Source of the DNA: Osedax fenrisi | Lineage: Eukaryota > Annelida > Polychaeta > Sabellida > Siboglinidae | Assembly (NCBI GenBank): GCA_964019155.1 | Contig: CAXHSG010000218.1 | Location: 1,116,001-1,180,000 of the forward strand | Reading direction: 5' to 3' | DNA length: 64,000 nucleotides | Shown: one piece after another, positions 39,986 to 53,455 of the stretch | Position numbering within the stretch: the first letter of the stretch is position 1 | How the letters are laid out: each line of letters starts with the position of its first letter | Notes under the pieces: model-generated | Databases searched by the model: none | The model's input: only the letters and a program-made list of their open reading frames with translations | What the model was told of the DNA's origin: nothing | Translations under genes and position numbers: made by a program

Positions 39986-41875
39986 CTAACTCTAGGTAAC
40001 TCTAGGTAACTCTAGCTAACTCTAGCTAACTCTAGCTAACTCTAGCTAACTCTAGGTAACTATAGGTAACTCTAGCTAACTTTAGCTAACTTTAGCTAAC
40101 TCTAGCTAACTCTAGGTAACTCTAGGTAACTCTAGGTAACTCTAGCTAACTTTAGCTAACTCTAGGTAACTATAGGTAACTCTAGGTAACTCTAGCTAAC
40201 TCTAGTTAACTCTAGCTAACTCAAGCTAACTCTAGCTAACTCTAGCTAACTCTAGCTAACTCTAGCTAACTCTAGCTAACTTTAGCTAACTCTAGCTAAC
40301 TCTAGGTAACTTTAGCTAACTCTAGCTAACTCTAACTAACTCTAGCTAACTCTAGGTAACGCTAGGTAACTATAGCTAACTTTAGCTAACTCTAGGTAAC
40401 TATAGGTAACTCTATCTATCATTAGCTAACTCTAGCTAACTTTAGCTAATTCTAGGTAACTATAGGTAACTTTAACTAACTCTAGCTAACTCTAGCTAAC
40501 TCTAGCTAACTCTAGCTAACTCTAGCTAACTCTAGCTAACTCTAGCTAACTCTAGCTAACTCTAGCTAACTCTAGCTAACTCTAGCTAACTCTAGGTAAC
40601 TCTAGGTAACTCTAGCTAACTCTAGTTAACTCTAGCTAACTCTAGGTAACTCTAGGTAACTCTAGGTAACTCTAGGTAACTCTAGCTAACTCTAGGTAAC
40701 TCTAGCTAACTCTAGCTAACTCTAGGTAACTCTAGCTAACTCTAGCTAACTCTAGCTAACTCTAGCTAACTCTAGCTAACTCTAGCTAACTCTAGCTAAC
40801 TCTAGCTAACTCTAGCTAACTCTAGGTAACTCTAGGTAACTCTAGCTAACTCTAGGTAACTCTAGGTAACTCTAGGTAACTCTAGGTAACTCTAGCTAAC
40901 TCTAGCTAACTCTAGGTAACTCTAGCTAACTCTAGGTAACTCTAGGTAACTCTAGGTAACTCTAGCTAACTCTAGCTAACTCTAGGTAACTCTAGCTAAC
41001 TCTAGCTAACTCTAGCTAACTCTAGCTAACTATAGGTAACTCTAGCTAAATCTAGCTAACTCTAGCTAACTCTAGCTAACTCTAGCTAACTCTAGCTAAC
41101 TCTAGCTAACTCTAGCTAACTTTAGCTAACTCTAGGTAACTCTAGCTAACTCTAGCTAACTCTAGGTAACTCTAGCTAACTCTAGCTAACTCTAGCTAAC
41201 TCTAGCTAACTATAGGTAACTCTAGCTAACTCTAGATAACTCTAGCTAACTCTAGCTAACTCAAGCTAACTCTAGCCAACTCTAGCTAACTCTAGCTAAC
41301 TCTAGCTAACTCTAGCTAACTTTAGCTAACTCTAGCTAACTCTAGCTAACTCTAGCTAACTTTAGCTAACTCTAGCTAACTCTAGGTAACTTTAGCTAAC
41401 TCTAGCTAACTCTAACTAACTCTAGCTAACTCTAGGTAACTCTAAGTAACTCTAGCTAACTTTAGCTAACTCTAGCTAACTCTAGGTAACTCTAGGTAAC
41501 TCTAGGTAACTCTAGCTAACTTTAGCTAACTCTAGATAACTATAGGTAACTCTAGGTAACTCTAGCTAACTCTAGTTAACTCTAGCTAACTCAAGCTAAC
41601 TCTAGCTAAGTCTAGCTAACTTTAGCTAACTTTAGCTAACTCTAGCTAACTCTAGATAACTCTAGCTAACTCTAGCTAACTCTAGCTAACTCTAGCTAAC
41701 TCTAGCTATCTCTAGGTAACTCTAGGTAACTCTAGCTAATTCTAGCTAACTCTAGCTAACTCTAGCTAACTCTAGATAACTCTAGGTAACTCTAGGTAAC
41801 TCTAGCTAACTCTAGCTAACTCTAGCTAACTCTAGCTAACTCTAGGTAACTCTAGCTAACTTTAGCTAACTCTAG
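39666..41875 (+). repeat. Copy of 19196-21405, 20.5 kb downstream
   Basis: Same barcode at constant offset. The intervening 18 kb is unrelated at this scale, so this is a dispersed rather than adjacent duplication within the array. Confidence 0.87.
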
Positions 41876-42105
41876 CTAACTCTAGCTAACTCTAGCTAAC
41901 TCTAGCTAACTCTAGGTAACTCTAGCTAACTCTAGCTAACTCTAGCTAACTCTAGCTAACTTTAGGTAACTCTAGCTAATTCTAGGTAACTCTAGCTAAC
42001 TCTAGGTAACTCTAGCTAACTCTAGGTAACTCTAGCTAACTCTAGCTAACTCTAGCTAACTCTAGCTAACTCTAGGTAACTCTAGCTAATTCTAGGTAAC
42101 TCTAG

Positions 42106-44100
42106 CTAACTCTAGCTAACTCTAGGTAACTCTAGGTAACTCTAGATGACTCTAGCTAACTCTAGCTAACTCTAGCTAACTCTAGGTAACTATATGTAAC
42201 TCTAGGTAACTCTAGCTAACTCTAGGTAACTCTAGCTAACTCTAGCTAACTATAGGTAACTCTAGGTAACTCTAGGTAACTCTAGCTAACTCTAGCTAAC
42301 TCTAGCTAACTCTAGGTAACTCTAGGTAACTCTAGCTAACTCTAGCTAACTCTAGCTAACTCTAGCTAACTCTAGGTAACTCTAGCTAACTCTAGCTAAC
42401 TCTAGCTAACTCTAGCTAACTTTAGCTAACTCTAGCTAACTCTAGGTAACTTTAGCTAACTCTAGCTAACTCTAACTAACTCTAGCTAACTCTAGGTAAC
42501 GCTAGGTAACTATAGCTAACTTTAGCTAACTCTAGGTAACTATAGGTAACTCTATCTATCACTAGCTAACTCTAGCTAACTTTAGCTAACTCTAGGTAAC
42601 TATAGGTAACTTTAACTAACTCTAGCTAACTCTAGCTAACTCTAGCTAACTCTAGCTAACTCTAGCTAACTCTAGCTAACTCTAGCTAACTCTAGCTAAC
42701 TCTAGCTAACTCTAGCTAACTCTAGGTAACTCTAGGTAACTCTAGCTAACTCTAGTTAACTCTAGCTAACTCTAGGTAACTCTAGGTAACTCTAGGTAAC
42801 TCTAGGTAACTCTAGCTAACTCTAGGTAACTCTAGCTAACTCTAGCTAACTCTAGGTAACTCTAGCTAACTCTAGCTAACTCTAGCTAACTCTAGCTAAC
42901 TCTAGCTAACTCTAGCTAACTCTAGCTAACTCTAGCTAACTCTAGCTAACTCTAGCTAACTCTAGGTAACTCTAGGTAACTCTAGGTAACTCTAGGTAAC
43001 TCTAGGTAACTCTAGGTAACTCTAGGTAACTCTAGGTAACTCTAGCTAACTCTAGCTAACTCTAGGTAACTCTAGCTAACTCTAGCTAACTCTAGCTAAC
43101 TCTAGCTAACTATAGGTAACTCTAGCTAACTCTAGCTAATTCTAGCTAACTCTAGCTAACTCTAGGTAACTCTAGGTAACTCTAGCTAACTTTAGCTAAC
43201 TCTATCTAACTCTAGCTAACTCTAGGTAACACTAGGTAACTCTAGCTAACTTTAGCTAACTCTAGGTAACTATAGGTAACTCTAGGTAACTCTAGCTAAC
43301 TCTAGCTAACTCTAGGTAACTCTAGGTAACTCTAGGTAACTCTAGCTAACTCTAGCTAACTTTAGCTAACTCTAGCTAACTCTAGCTAACTCTAGCTAAC
43401 TTTAGCTAACTCTAACTAACTCTAGGTAACTCTAGCTAACTTTAGCTTTCTCTATCTAACTCTAGCTAAATCTAGCTAACTCTAGCTAACTCTAGCTAAC
43501 TCTAGCTAACTCTAGGTAACTCTAGGTAACTCTAGCTAACTCTAGCTAACTCTAGCTAACTCTAGCTAACTCTAGGTAACTCTAGGTAACTTTAGCTAAC
43601 TCTAGCTAACTTTAGCTAACTCTAGCTAACTCTAGGTAACTCTAGGTAACTCTAGCTAACTCTAGCTAACTCTAGCTAACTTTAGCTAACTCTAGCTAAC
43701 TCTAGCTAACTCTAGCTAACTTTAGCTAACTCTAACTAACTCTAGGTAACTCTAGCTAACTTTAGCTTTCTCTATCTAACTCTAGCTAAATCTAGCTAAC
43801 TCTAGCTAACTCTAGCTAACTCTAGCTAACTCTAGGTAACTCTAGGTAACTCTAGCTAACTCTAGCTAACTCTAGCTAACTCTAGCTAACTCTAGGTAAC
43901 TCTAGGTAACTTTAGCTAACTCTAGCTAACTTTAGCTAACTCTAGCTAACTCTAGGTAACTCTAGCTAACTCTAGGTAACTCTAGCTAACTCTAGGTAAC
44001 TCTAGCTAACTCTAGCTAACTCTAGCTAACTCTAGCTAACTCTAGGTAACTCTAGCTAATTCTAGGTAACTCTAGCTAACTCTAGCTAACTCTAGGTAAC
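42106..44100 (+). repeat. Copy of 32596-34590, 9.5 kb downstream
   Basis: Same barcode at constant offset. It retains gtaac at 43846, the ancestral-looking state also seen at 26116 and 29306. Confidence 0.9.
43336..43965 (+). repeat. 320-bp tandem doublet, copy 5 of 5
   Basis: ctttctctat at 43446 and 43766. To the right of this point the block is found only singly. Confidence 0.9.
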
Positions 44101-44185
44101 TCTAGGTAACTCTAGCTAACTCTAGCTAACTCTAGCTAACTCTAGCTAACTCTAGGTAACTCTATGTAACTCTAGGTAACTCTAG

Positions 44186-44785
44186 CTAACTCTAGGTAAC
44201 TCTAGCTAACTCTAGCTAACTATAGGTAACTCTAGGTAACTCTAGGTAACTCTAGCTAACTCTAGCTAACTCTAGCTAACTCTAGGTAACTCTAGGTAAC
44301 TCTAGCTAACTCTAGCTAACTCTAGCTAACTCTAGCTAACTCTAGGTAACTCTAGCTAACTCTAGCTAACTCTAGCTAACTCTAGCTAACTTTAGCTAAC
44401 TCTAGCTAACTCTAGGTAACTTTAGCTAACTCTAGCTAACTCTAACTAACTCTAGCTAACTCTAGGTAACGCTAGGTAACTATAGCTAACTTTAGCTAAC
44501 TCTAGGTAACTATAGGTAACTCTATCTATCACTAGCTAACTCTAGCTAACTTTAGTTAACTCTAGGTAACTATAGGTAACTTTAACTAACTCTAGCTAAC
44601 TCTAGCTAACTCTAGCTAACTCTAGCTAACTCTAGCTAACTCTAGCTAACTCTAGCTAACTCTAGCTAACTCTAGCTAACTCTAGCTAACTCTAGCTAAC
44701 TCTAGCTAACTCTAGGTAACTCTAGGTAACTCTAGCTAACTCTAGTTAACTCTAGCTAACTCTAGGTAACTCTAGGTAACTCTAG
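44186..44785 (+). repeat. 600-bp segment repeated at 45346-45945
   Basis: Offset 1160. Markers: ctaactatag 44216/45376, gtaacgctag 44466/45626, ctatcactag 44526/45686, and a ttaac unit after tttag at 44556/45716. Part of it (about 44561-44800) also recurs at offset 480 (45041-45280), giving three interleaved copies. Confidence 0.87.
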
Positions 44786-45345
44786 GTAACTCTAGGTAAC
44801 TCTAGCTAACTCTAGCTAACTCTAACTAACTCTAGCTAACTCTAGGTAACTCTAGGTAACTCTAGCTAACTTTAGCTAACTCTAGGTAACTATAGGTAAC
44901 TCTAGGTATCACTAGCTAACTCTAGCTAACTTTAGCTAACTCTATCTAACTCTAGCTAACTCTAGGTAACACTAGGTAACTCTAGCTAACTTTAGCTAAC
45001 TCTAGGTAACTATAGGTAACTCTAGGTAACTTTAGTTAACTCTAGGTAACTATAGGTAACTTTAACTAACTCTAGCTAACTCTAGCTAACTCTAGCTAAC
45101 TCTAGCTAACTCTAGCTAACTCTAGCTAACTCTAGCTAACTCTAGCTAACTCTAGCTAACTCTAGCTAACTCTAGCTAACTCTAGCTAACTCTAGGTAAC
45201 TCTAGGTAACTCTAGCTAACTCTAGTTAACTCTAGCTAACTCTAGGTAACTCTAGGTAACTCTAGGTAACTCTAGGTAACTCTAGCTAACTCTAGGTAAC
45301 TCTAGCTAACTCTAGGTAACTCTAGGTAACTCTAGCTAACTCTAG

Positions 45346-45945
45346 CTAACTCTAGGTAACTCTAGCTAACTCTAGCTAACTATAGGTAACTCTAGGTAAC
45401 TCTAGGTAACTCTAGCTAACTCTAGCTAACTCTAGCTAACTCTAGGTAACTCTAGGTAACTCTAGCTAACTCTAGCTAACTCTAGCTAACTCTAGCTAAC
45501 TCTAGGTAACTCTAGCTAACTCTAGCTAACTCTAGCTAACTCTAGCTAACTTTAGCTAACTCTAGCTAACTCTAGGTAACTTTAGCTAACTCTAGCTAAC
45601 TCTAACTAACTCTAGCTAACTCTAGGTAACGCTAGGTAACTATAGCTAACTTTAGCTAACTCTAGGTAACTATAGGTAACTCTATCTATCACTAGCTAAC
45701 TCTAGCTAACTTTAGTTAACTCTAGGTAACTATAGGTAACTTTAACTAACTCTAGCTAACTCTAGCTAACTCTAGCTAACTCTAGCTAACTCTAGCTAAC
45801 TCTAGCTAACTCTAGCTAACTCTAGCTAACTCTAGCTAACTCTAGCTAACTCTAGCTAACTCTAGCTAACTCTAGGTAACTCTAGGTAACTCTAGCTAAC
45901 TCTAGTTAACTCTAGCTAACTCTAGGTAACTCTAGGTAACTCTAG
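45346..45945 (+). repeat. Copy of 44186-44785
   Basis: Same marker order, 1160 bp downstream. It diverges at 45946, where ctaac replaces gtaac. Confidence 0.87.
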
Positions 45946-46445
45946 CTAACTCTAGGTAACTCTAGCTAACTCTAGGTAACTCTAGGTAACTCTAGCTAAC
46001 TCTAGCTAACTCTAGCTAACTCTAGCTAACTCTAGCTAACTCTAGCTAACTCTAGCTAACTCTAGCTAACTCTAGCTAACTCTAGGTAACTCTAGGTAAC
46101 TCTAGCTAACTCTAGGTAACTCTAGGTAACTCTAGGTAACTCTAGGTAACTCTAGCTAACTCTAGCTAACTCTAGGTAACTCTAGCTAACTCTAGCTAAC
46201 TCTAGCTAACTCTAGCTAACTATAGGTAACTCTAGCTAACTCTAGCTAATTCTAGCTAACTCTAGCTAACTCTAGGTAACTCTAGGTAACTCTAGCTAAC
46301 TTTAGCTAACTCTATCTAACTCTAGCTAACTCTAGGTAACACTAGGTAACTCTAGCTAACTTTAGCTAACTCTAGGTAACTATAGGTAACTCTAGGTAAC
46401 TCTAGCTAACTCTAGCTAACTCTAGGTAACTCTAGGTAACTCTAG

Positions 46446-47860
46446 GTAACTCTAGCTAACTCTAGCTAACTTTAGCTAACTCTAGCTAACTCTAGCTAAC
46501 TCTAGCTAACTTTAGCTAACTCTAACTAACTCTAGGTAACTCTAGCTAACTTTAGCTTTCTCTATCTAACTCTAGCTAAATCTAGCTAACTCTAGCTAAC
46601 TCTAGCTAACTCTAGCTAACTCTAGGTAACTCTAGGTAACTCTAGCTAACTCTAGCTAACTCTAGCTAACTCTAGCTAACTCTAGGTAACTCTAGGTAAC
46701 TTTAGCTAACTCTAGCTAACTTTAGCTAACTCTAGCTAACTCTAGGTAACTCTAGGTAACTCTAGGTAACTCTAGCTAACTTTAGCTAACTCTAGATAAC
46801 TATAGGTAACTCTAGGTAACTCTAGCTAACTTTAGTTAACTCTAGCTAACTCAAGCTAACTCTAGCTAACTCTAGCTAACTCTAGCTAACTCTAGCTAAC
46901 TCTAGCTAACTTTAGCTAACTCTAGCTAACTCTAGCTAACTCTAGCTAACTTTAGCTAACTCTAGCTAACTCTAGGTAACTTTAGCTAACTCTAGCTAAC
47001 TCTAACTAACTCTAGCTAACTCTAGGTAACTCTAGGTAACTCTAGCTAACTTTAGCTAACTCTAGGTAACTATAGGTAACTCTAGGTATCACTAGCTAAC
47101 TCTAGCTAACTTTAGCTAACTCTATCTAACTCTAGCTAACTCTAGGTAACACTAGGTAACTCTAGCTAACTTTAGCTAACTCTAGGTAACTATAGGTAAC
47201 TCTAGGTAACTCTAGGTAACTCTAGCTAACTCTAGGTAACTCTAGGTAACTCTAGGTAACTCTAGCTAACTCTAGCTAACTTTAGCTAACTCTAGCTAAC
47301 TCTAGCTAACTCTAGCTAACTTTAGCTAACTCTAACTAACTCTAGGTAACTCTAGCTAACTTTAGCTTTCTCTATCTAACTCTAGCTAAATCTAGCTAAC
47401 TCTAGCTAACTCTAGCTAACTCTAGCTAACTCTAGGTAACTCTAGGTAACTCTAGCTAACTCTAGCTAACTCTAGCTAACTCTAGCTAACTCTAGGTAAC
47501 TCTAGATAACTTTAGCTAACTCTAGCTAACTTTAGCTAACTCTAGATAACTATAGGTAACTCTAGGTAACTCTAGCTAACTTTAGTTAACTCTAGCTAAC
47601 TCAAGCTAACTCTAGCTAACTCTAGCTAACTCTAGCTAACTCTAGCTAACTCTAGCTAACTTTAGCTAACTCTAGCTAACTCTAGCTAACTCTAGCTAAC
47701 TTTAGCTAACTCTAGCTAACTCTAGGTAACTTTAGCTAACTCTAGCTAACTCTAACTAACTCTAGCTAACTCTAGGTAACTCTAGGTAACTCTAGCTAAC
47801 TTTAGCTAACTCTAGGTAACTATAGGTAACTCTAGGTATCACTAGCTAACTTTAGCTAAC
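46446..47860 (+). repeat. Irregular tandem pair with 810/750-bp spacing
   Basis: The markers ctttctctat (46556, 47366), ttaac after tttag (about 46836, 47586) and gtatcactag (47086, 47836) recur with spacings of 810 and 750 bp, so the copies differ by six whole units. This is where the right-domain form (gtaactctag before gtatcactag) becomes regular; an earlier instance is at 44906. Confidence 0.8.
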
Positions 47861-48285
47861 TTTAGCTAACTCTAGGTAACTATAGGTAACTTTAGCTAAC
47901 TCTAGCTAACTCTAGCTAACTCTAGCTAACTCTAGCTAACTCTAGATAACTCTAGGTAACTCTAGGTAACTCTAGGTAACTCTAGATAACTCTAGCTAAC
48001 TCTATCTTAATCTAGCTAACTCTAGCTAACTCTATCTAACTCTAGCTAACGCTAGGTAACTCTAGGTAACTCTAGCTAAATCTAGCTAACTCTAGGTAAC
48101 TCTAGGTAACTCTAGCTAACTTTAGCTAACTCTAGGTAACTATAGGTAACTCTAGGTAACTCTATCTAACTCTAGTTAACTCTAGCTAACTCTAGGTAAC
48201 TCTAGGTAACTCTAGCTAACTCTAGATAACTCTAGCTAACTCTAGCTAACTCTAGCTAACTCTAGCTAACTCTAGCTAACTCTAG

Positions 48286-49185
48286 CTAACTCTAGGTAAC
48301 TCTAGGTAACTCTAGGTAACTCTAGCTAACTCTAACTAACTCTAGCTAACTCTAGCTAACTTTAGCTAACTCTAGCTAACTCTAGGTAACTCTAGCTAAC
48401 TCTAGCTAAATCTAGCTAACTCTAGCTAACTCTAGCTAACTCTAGCTAATTCTAGGTAACTCTAGGTAACTCTAGGTAACTCTAGCTAACTTTAGCTAAC
48501 TCTAGCTAACTCTATCTAACTCTAGCTAACTCTAGCTAACTCTAGCTAACTCTAGCTAACTCTAGCTAACTCTAGCTAACTCTAGCTATCTCTAGGTAAC
48601 TCTAGGTAACTCTAGCTAACTCTAGCTAACTCTAGCTAACTTTAGCTAACTCTAGCTATCTCTAGGTAACTCTAGGTAACTCTAGCTAACTCTAGCTAAC
48701 TCTAGCTAACTCTAGGTAACTCTAGGTAACTCTAGCTAACTCTAGGTAACTCTAGCTAACTCTAGGTAACTCTAGCTAACTCTAGCTAACTCTAGCTAAC
48801 TCTAGCTAACTCTAGGTAACTCTAGCTAATTCTAGGTAACTCTAGCTAACTCTAGCTAACTCTAGGTAACTCTAGGTAACTCTAGCTAACTCTAGCTAAC
48901 TCTAGCTAACTCTAGCTAACTCTAGGTAACTCTATGTAACTCTAGGTAACTCTAGCTAACTCTAGGTAACTCTAGCTAACTCTAGCTAACTATAGGTAAC
49001 TCTAGGTAACTCTAGGTAACTCTATCTAACTCTAGCTAACTCTAGCTAACTCTAGGTAACTCTAGGTAACTCTAGGTAACTCTAGCAAACTCTAGCTAAC
49101 TCTAGCTAACTCTAGGTAACTCTAGGTAACTCTAGCTAACTCTAGCTAACTTAAGCTAACTCTAGGTAACTCTAGGTAACTCTAG
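48286..49185 (+). repeat. 900-bp segment repeated at 51286-52185
   Basis: Offset exactly 3000. Rare markers are shared: ctatctctag 48596/51596, a caaac-type unit 49086/52086 and a ttaag-ending unit near 49146/52146. One difference seen: tttag at 48641 versus tctag at 51641. Confidence 0.9.
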
Positions 49186-49195
49186 GTAACTCTAG

Positions 49196-50655
49196 CTAAC
49201 TTTAGCTAACTCTAGGTAACTATAGGTAACTCTAGGTAACTCTAGCTAACTCTAGTTAACTCTAGCTAACTCAAGCTAACTCTAGCTAACTCTAGCTAAC
49301 TCTAGCTAACTCTAGCTAACTCTAGCTAACTTTAGCTAACTCTAGCTAACTCTAGGTAACTTTAGCTAACTCTAGCTAACTCTAACTAACTCTAGCTAAC
49401 TCTAGGTAACGCTAGGTAACTATAGCTAACTTTAGCTAACTCTAGGTAACTATAGGTAACTCTATCTATCACTAGCTAACTCTAGCTAACTTTAGCTAAC
49501 TCTAGGTAACTATAGGTAACTTTAACTAACTCTAGCTAACTCTAGCTAACTCTAGCTAACTCTAGCTAACTCTAGCTAACTCTAGCTAACTCTAGCTAAC
49601 TCTAGCTAACTCTAGCTAACTCTAGCTAACTCTAGCTAACTCTAGGTAACTCTAGGTAACTCTAGCTAACTCTAGTTAACTCTAGCTAACTCTAGGTAAC
49701 TCTAGGTAACTCTAGGTAACTCTAGGTAACTCTAGCTAACTCTAGGTAACTCTAGCTAACTCTAGCTAACTCTAGGTAACTCTAACTAACTCTAGCTAAC
49801 TCTAGCTAACTCTAGCTAACTCTAGCTAACTCTAGCTAACTCTAGCTAACTCTAGCTAACTCTAGCTAACTCTAGGTAACTCTAGGTAACTCTAGCTAAC
49901 TCTAGGTAACTCTAGGTAACTCTAGGTAACTCTAGGTAACTCTAGCTAACTCTAGCTAACTCTAGGTAACTCTAGCTAACTCTAGCTAACTCTAGCTAAC
50001 TCTAGCTAACTATAGGTAACTCTAGCTAACTCTAGCTAATTCTAGCTAACTCTAGCTAACTCTAGGTAACTCTAGGTAACTCTAGCTAACTTTAGCTAAC
50101 TCTATCTAACTCTAGCTAACTCTAGGTAACACTAGGTAACTCTAGCTAACTTTAGCTAACTCTAGGTAACTATAGGTAACTCTAGGTAACTCAAGCTAAC
50201 TCTAGCTAACTCTAGGTAACTCTAGGTAACTCTAGGTAACTCTAGCTAACTCTAGCTAACTTTAGCTAACTCTAGCTAACTCTAGCTAACTCTAGCTAAC
50301 TTTAGCTAACTCTAGCTAACTCTAGGTAACTCTAGCTAACTTTAGCTTTCTCTAGCTAACTCTAGCTAAATCTAGCTAACTCTAGCTAACTCTAGCTAAC
50401 TCTAGCTAACTCTAGGTAACTCTAGGTAACTCTAGCTAACTCTAGCTAACTCTAGCTAACTCTAGCTAACTCTAGGTAACTCTAGGTAACTTTAGCTAAC
50501 TCTAGCTAACTTTAGCTAACTCTAGCTAACTCTAGGTAACTCTAGGTAACTCTAGGTAACTCTAGCTAACTTTAGCTAACTCTAGATAACTCTAGCTAAC
50601 TCTAGGTAACTCTAGGTAACTCTAGGTAACTCTAGCTAACTTTAGCTAACTCTAG
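49196..50655 (+). repeat. 1.46-kb segment repeated at 53456-54915
   Basis: Offset 4260. Shared: gtaacgctag 49406/53666, ctatcactag 49466/53726 and ctttctctag 50346/54606. One difference seen: a tcaag ending at 50191 versus tctag at 54451. In this right-domain block the unit is ctttctctag, not the ctttctctat of the middle domain. Confidence 0.9.
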
Positions 50656-51285
50656 CTAACTTTAGTTAACTCTAGCTAACTCAAGCTAACTCTAGCTAAC
50701 TCTAGCTAACTCTAGCTAACTCTAGCTAACTCTAGCTAACTTTAGCTAACTCTAGCTAACTCTAGCTAACTTTAGCTAACTCTAGCTAACTCTAGGTAAC
50801 TCTAGCTAACTCTAGCTAAATCTAGCTAACTCTAGGTAACTCTAGGTAACTCTGGCTAACTTTAGCTAACTCTAGGTAACTATAGGTAACTCTAGGTAAC
50901 TTTATCTAACTCTAATTAACTCTAGCTAACTCTAGGTAACTCTAGGTAACTCTAGCTAACTCTAGGTAACTCTAGCTAACTCTAGATAACTTTAGCTAAC
51001 TCTAGCTAACTCTAGGTAACTTTAGCTAACTCTAGCTAACTCTAACTAACTCTAGCTAACTCTAGGTAACTCTAAGTAACTCTAGCTAACTTTAGCTAAC
51101 TCTAGCTAACTCTAGCTAACTCTAGGTAACTCTAGGTAACTCTAGCTAACTCTAGGTAACTCTAGCTAACTCTAGGTAACTCTAGCTAACTCTAGCTAAC
51201 TCTAGCTAACTCTAGCTAACTCTAGGTAACTCTAGCTAATTCTAGGTAACTCTAGCTAACTCTAGCTAACTCTAGGTAACTCTAG

Positions 51286-52185
51286 CTAACTCTAGGTAAC
51301 TCTAGGTAACTCTAGGTAACTCTAGCTAACTCTAACTAACTCTAGCTAACTCTAGCTAACTTTAGCTAACTCTAGCTAACTCTAGGTAACTCTAGCTAAC
51401 TCTAGCTAAATCTAGCTAACTCTAGCTAACTCTAGCTAACTCTAGCTAATTCTAGGTAACTCTAGGTAACTCTAGGTAACTCTAGCTAACTTTAGCTAAC
51501 TCTAGCTAACTCTATCTAACTCTAGCTAACTCTAGCTAACTCTAGCTAACTCTAGCTAACTCTAGCTAACTCTAGCTAACTCTAGCTATCTCTAGGTAAC
51601 TCTAGGTAACTCTAGCTAACTCTAGCTAACTCTAGCTAACTCTAGCTAACTCTAGCTATCTCTAGGTAACTCTAGGTAACTCTAGCTAACTCTAGCTAAC
51701 TCTAGCTAACTCTAGGTAACTCTAGGTAACTCTAGCTAACTCTAGGTAACTCTAGCTAACTCTAGGTAACTCTAGCTAACTCTAGCTAACTCTAGCTAAC
51801 TCTAGCTAACTCTAGGTAACTCTAGCTAATTCTAGGTAACTCTAGCTAACTCTAGCTAACTCTAGGTAACTCTAGGTAACTCTAGCTAACTCTAGCTAAC
51901 TCTAGCTAACTCTAGCTAACTCTAGGTAACTCTATGTAACTCTAGGTAACTCTAGCTAACTCTAGGTAACTCTAGCTAACTCTAGCTAACTATAGGTAAC
52001 TCTAGGTAACTCTAGGTAACTCTATCTAACTCTAGCTAACTCTAGCTAACTCTAGGTAACTCTAGGTAACTCTAGGTAACTCTAGCAAACTCTAGCTAAC
52101 TCTAGCTAACTCTAGGTAACTCTAGGTAACTCTAGCTAACTCTAGCTAACTTAAGCTAACTCTAGGTAACTCTAGGTAACTCTAG
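51286..52185 (+). repeat. Copy of 48286-49185
   Basis: 300 units downstream of the first copy, sharing its otherwise unique caaac-type unit. Confidence 0.9.
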
Positions 52186-53455
52186 CTAACTCTAGCTAAC
52201 TCTAGGTAACTCTAGCTAACTCTAACTAACTCTAGCTAACTCTAGCTAACTCTAGCTAACTCTAGCTAATTCTAGCTAACTCTAGGTAACTCTAGCTAAA
52301 TCTAGCTAACTCTAGGTAACTCTAGGTAACTCTAGCTAACTTTAGCTAACTCTAGGTAACTATAGGTAACTCTAGGTAACTCTATCTAACTCTAGTTAAC
52401 TCTAGCTAACTCTAGGTAACTCTAGGTAACTCTAGGTAACTCTAGGTAACTCTAGCTAACTCTAGGTAACTCAAGCTAAGTCTAGCTAAGTCTAGCTAAC
52501 TTTAGCTAAATTTAGCTAACTCTAGCTAACTCTAGATATTTCTAGCTAACTCTAGCTAACTCTAGCTAACTCTAGCTAACTCTAGGTAACTCTAGCTAAC
52601 TTTAGCTAACTCTAGCTAACTCTAGGTAACTCTAGCTAACTTTAGCTAACTCTAGCTAACTCTAGGTAACTCTAGCTAACTGTATCTAACTCTAGCCAAC
52701 TCTAGGTAACTCTAGCTAACTTTAGCTAACTCTATCTAACTCTAGCTAACACTAGCTAACTCTAGCTAACTCTAGCTAACTCTAGCTAACTCTAGCTAAC
52801 TTTAGCTAATTCTAGCTAACTCTAGCTAACTCTAGCTAACTCTAGATAACTCTAGGTAACTCTAGGTAACTCTAGGTAACTCTAGCTAATTCTAGCTAAC
52901 TCTAGGTAACTCTAGCTAACTCTAGCTAACTCTAGGTAACTCTAGGTAACTCTAGCTAACTCTAGGTAACTCTAGGTAACTCTAGCTAACTCTAGCTAAC
53001 TCTAGCTAACTCTAGCTAACTCTAGCTAATTCTAGGTAACTCTAGATAACTCTAGGTAACTCTAGCTAACTCTAGCTAACTCTAGCTAACTCTAGCTAAC
53101 TCTAGCTAACTCTAGGTAACTCTAGGTAACTCTAGCTAACTCTAGGTAACTCTAGGTAACTCTAGGTAACTCTAGCTAACTCTAGCTAACTCTAGCTAAC
53201 TCTAGCTAATTCTAGGTAACTCTAGGTAACTCTAGGTAACTCTAGCTAACTCTAGCTAACTCTAGCTAACTCTAGCTAACTCTAGGTAACTCTAGCTAAC
53301 TTTAGCTAACTCTAGCTAACTCTAGGTAACTCTAGCTAACTCTAGCTATCTCTAGGTAACTCTAGGTAACTTTAGCTAACTCTAGCTAACTCTAGCTAAC
53401 TCTAGCTAACTCTAGCTAACTCTAGCTAACTCTAGCTAACTCTAGCTAACTCTAG

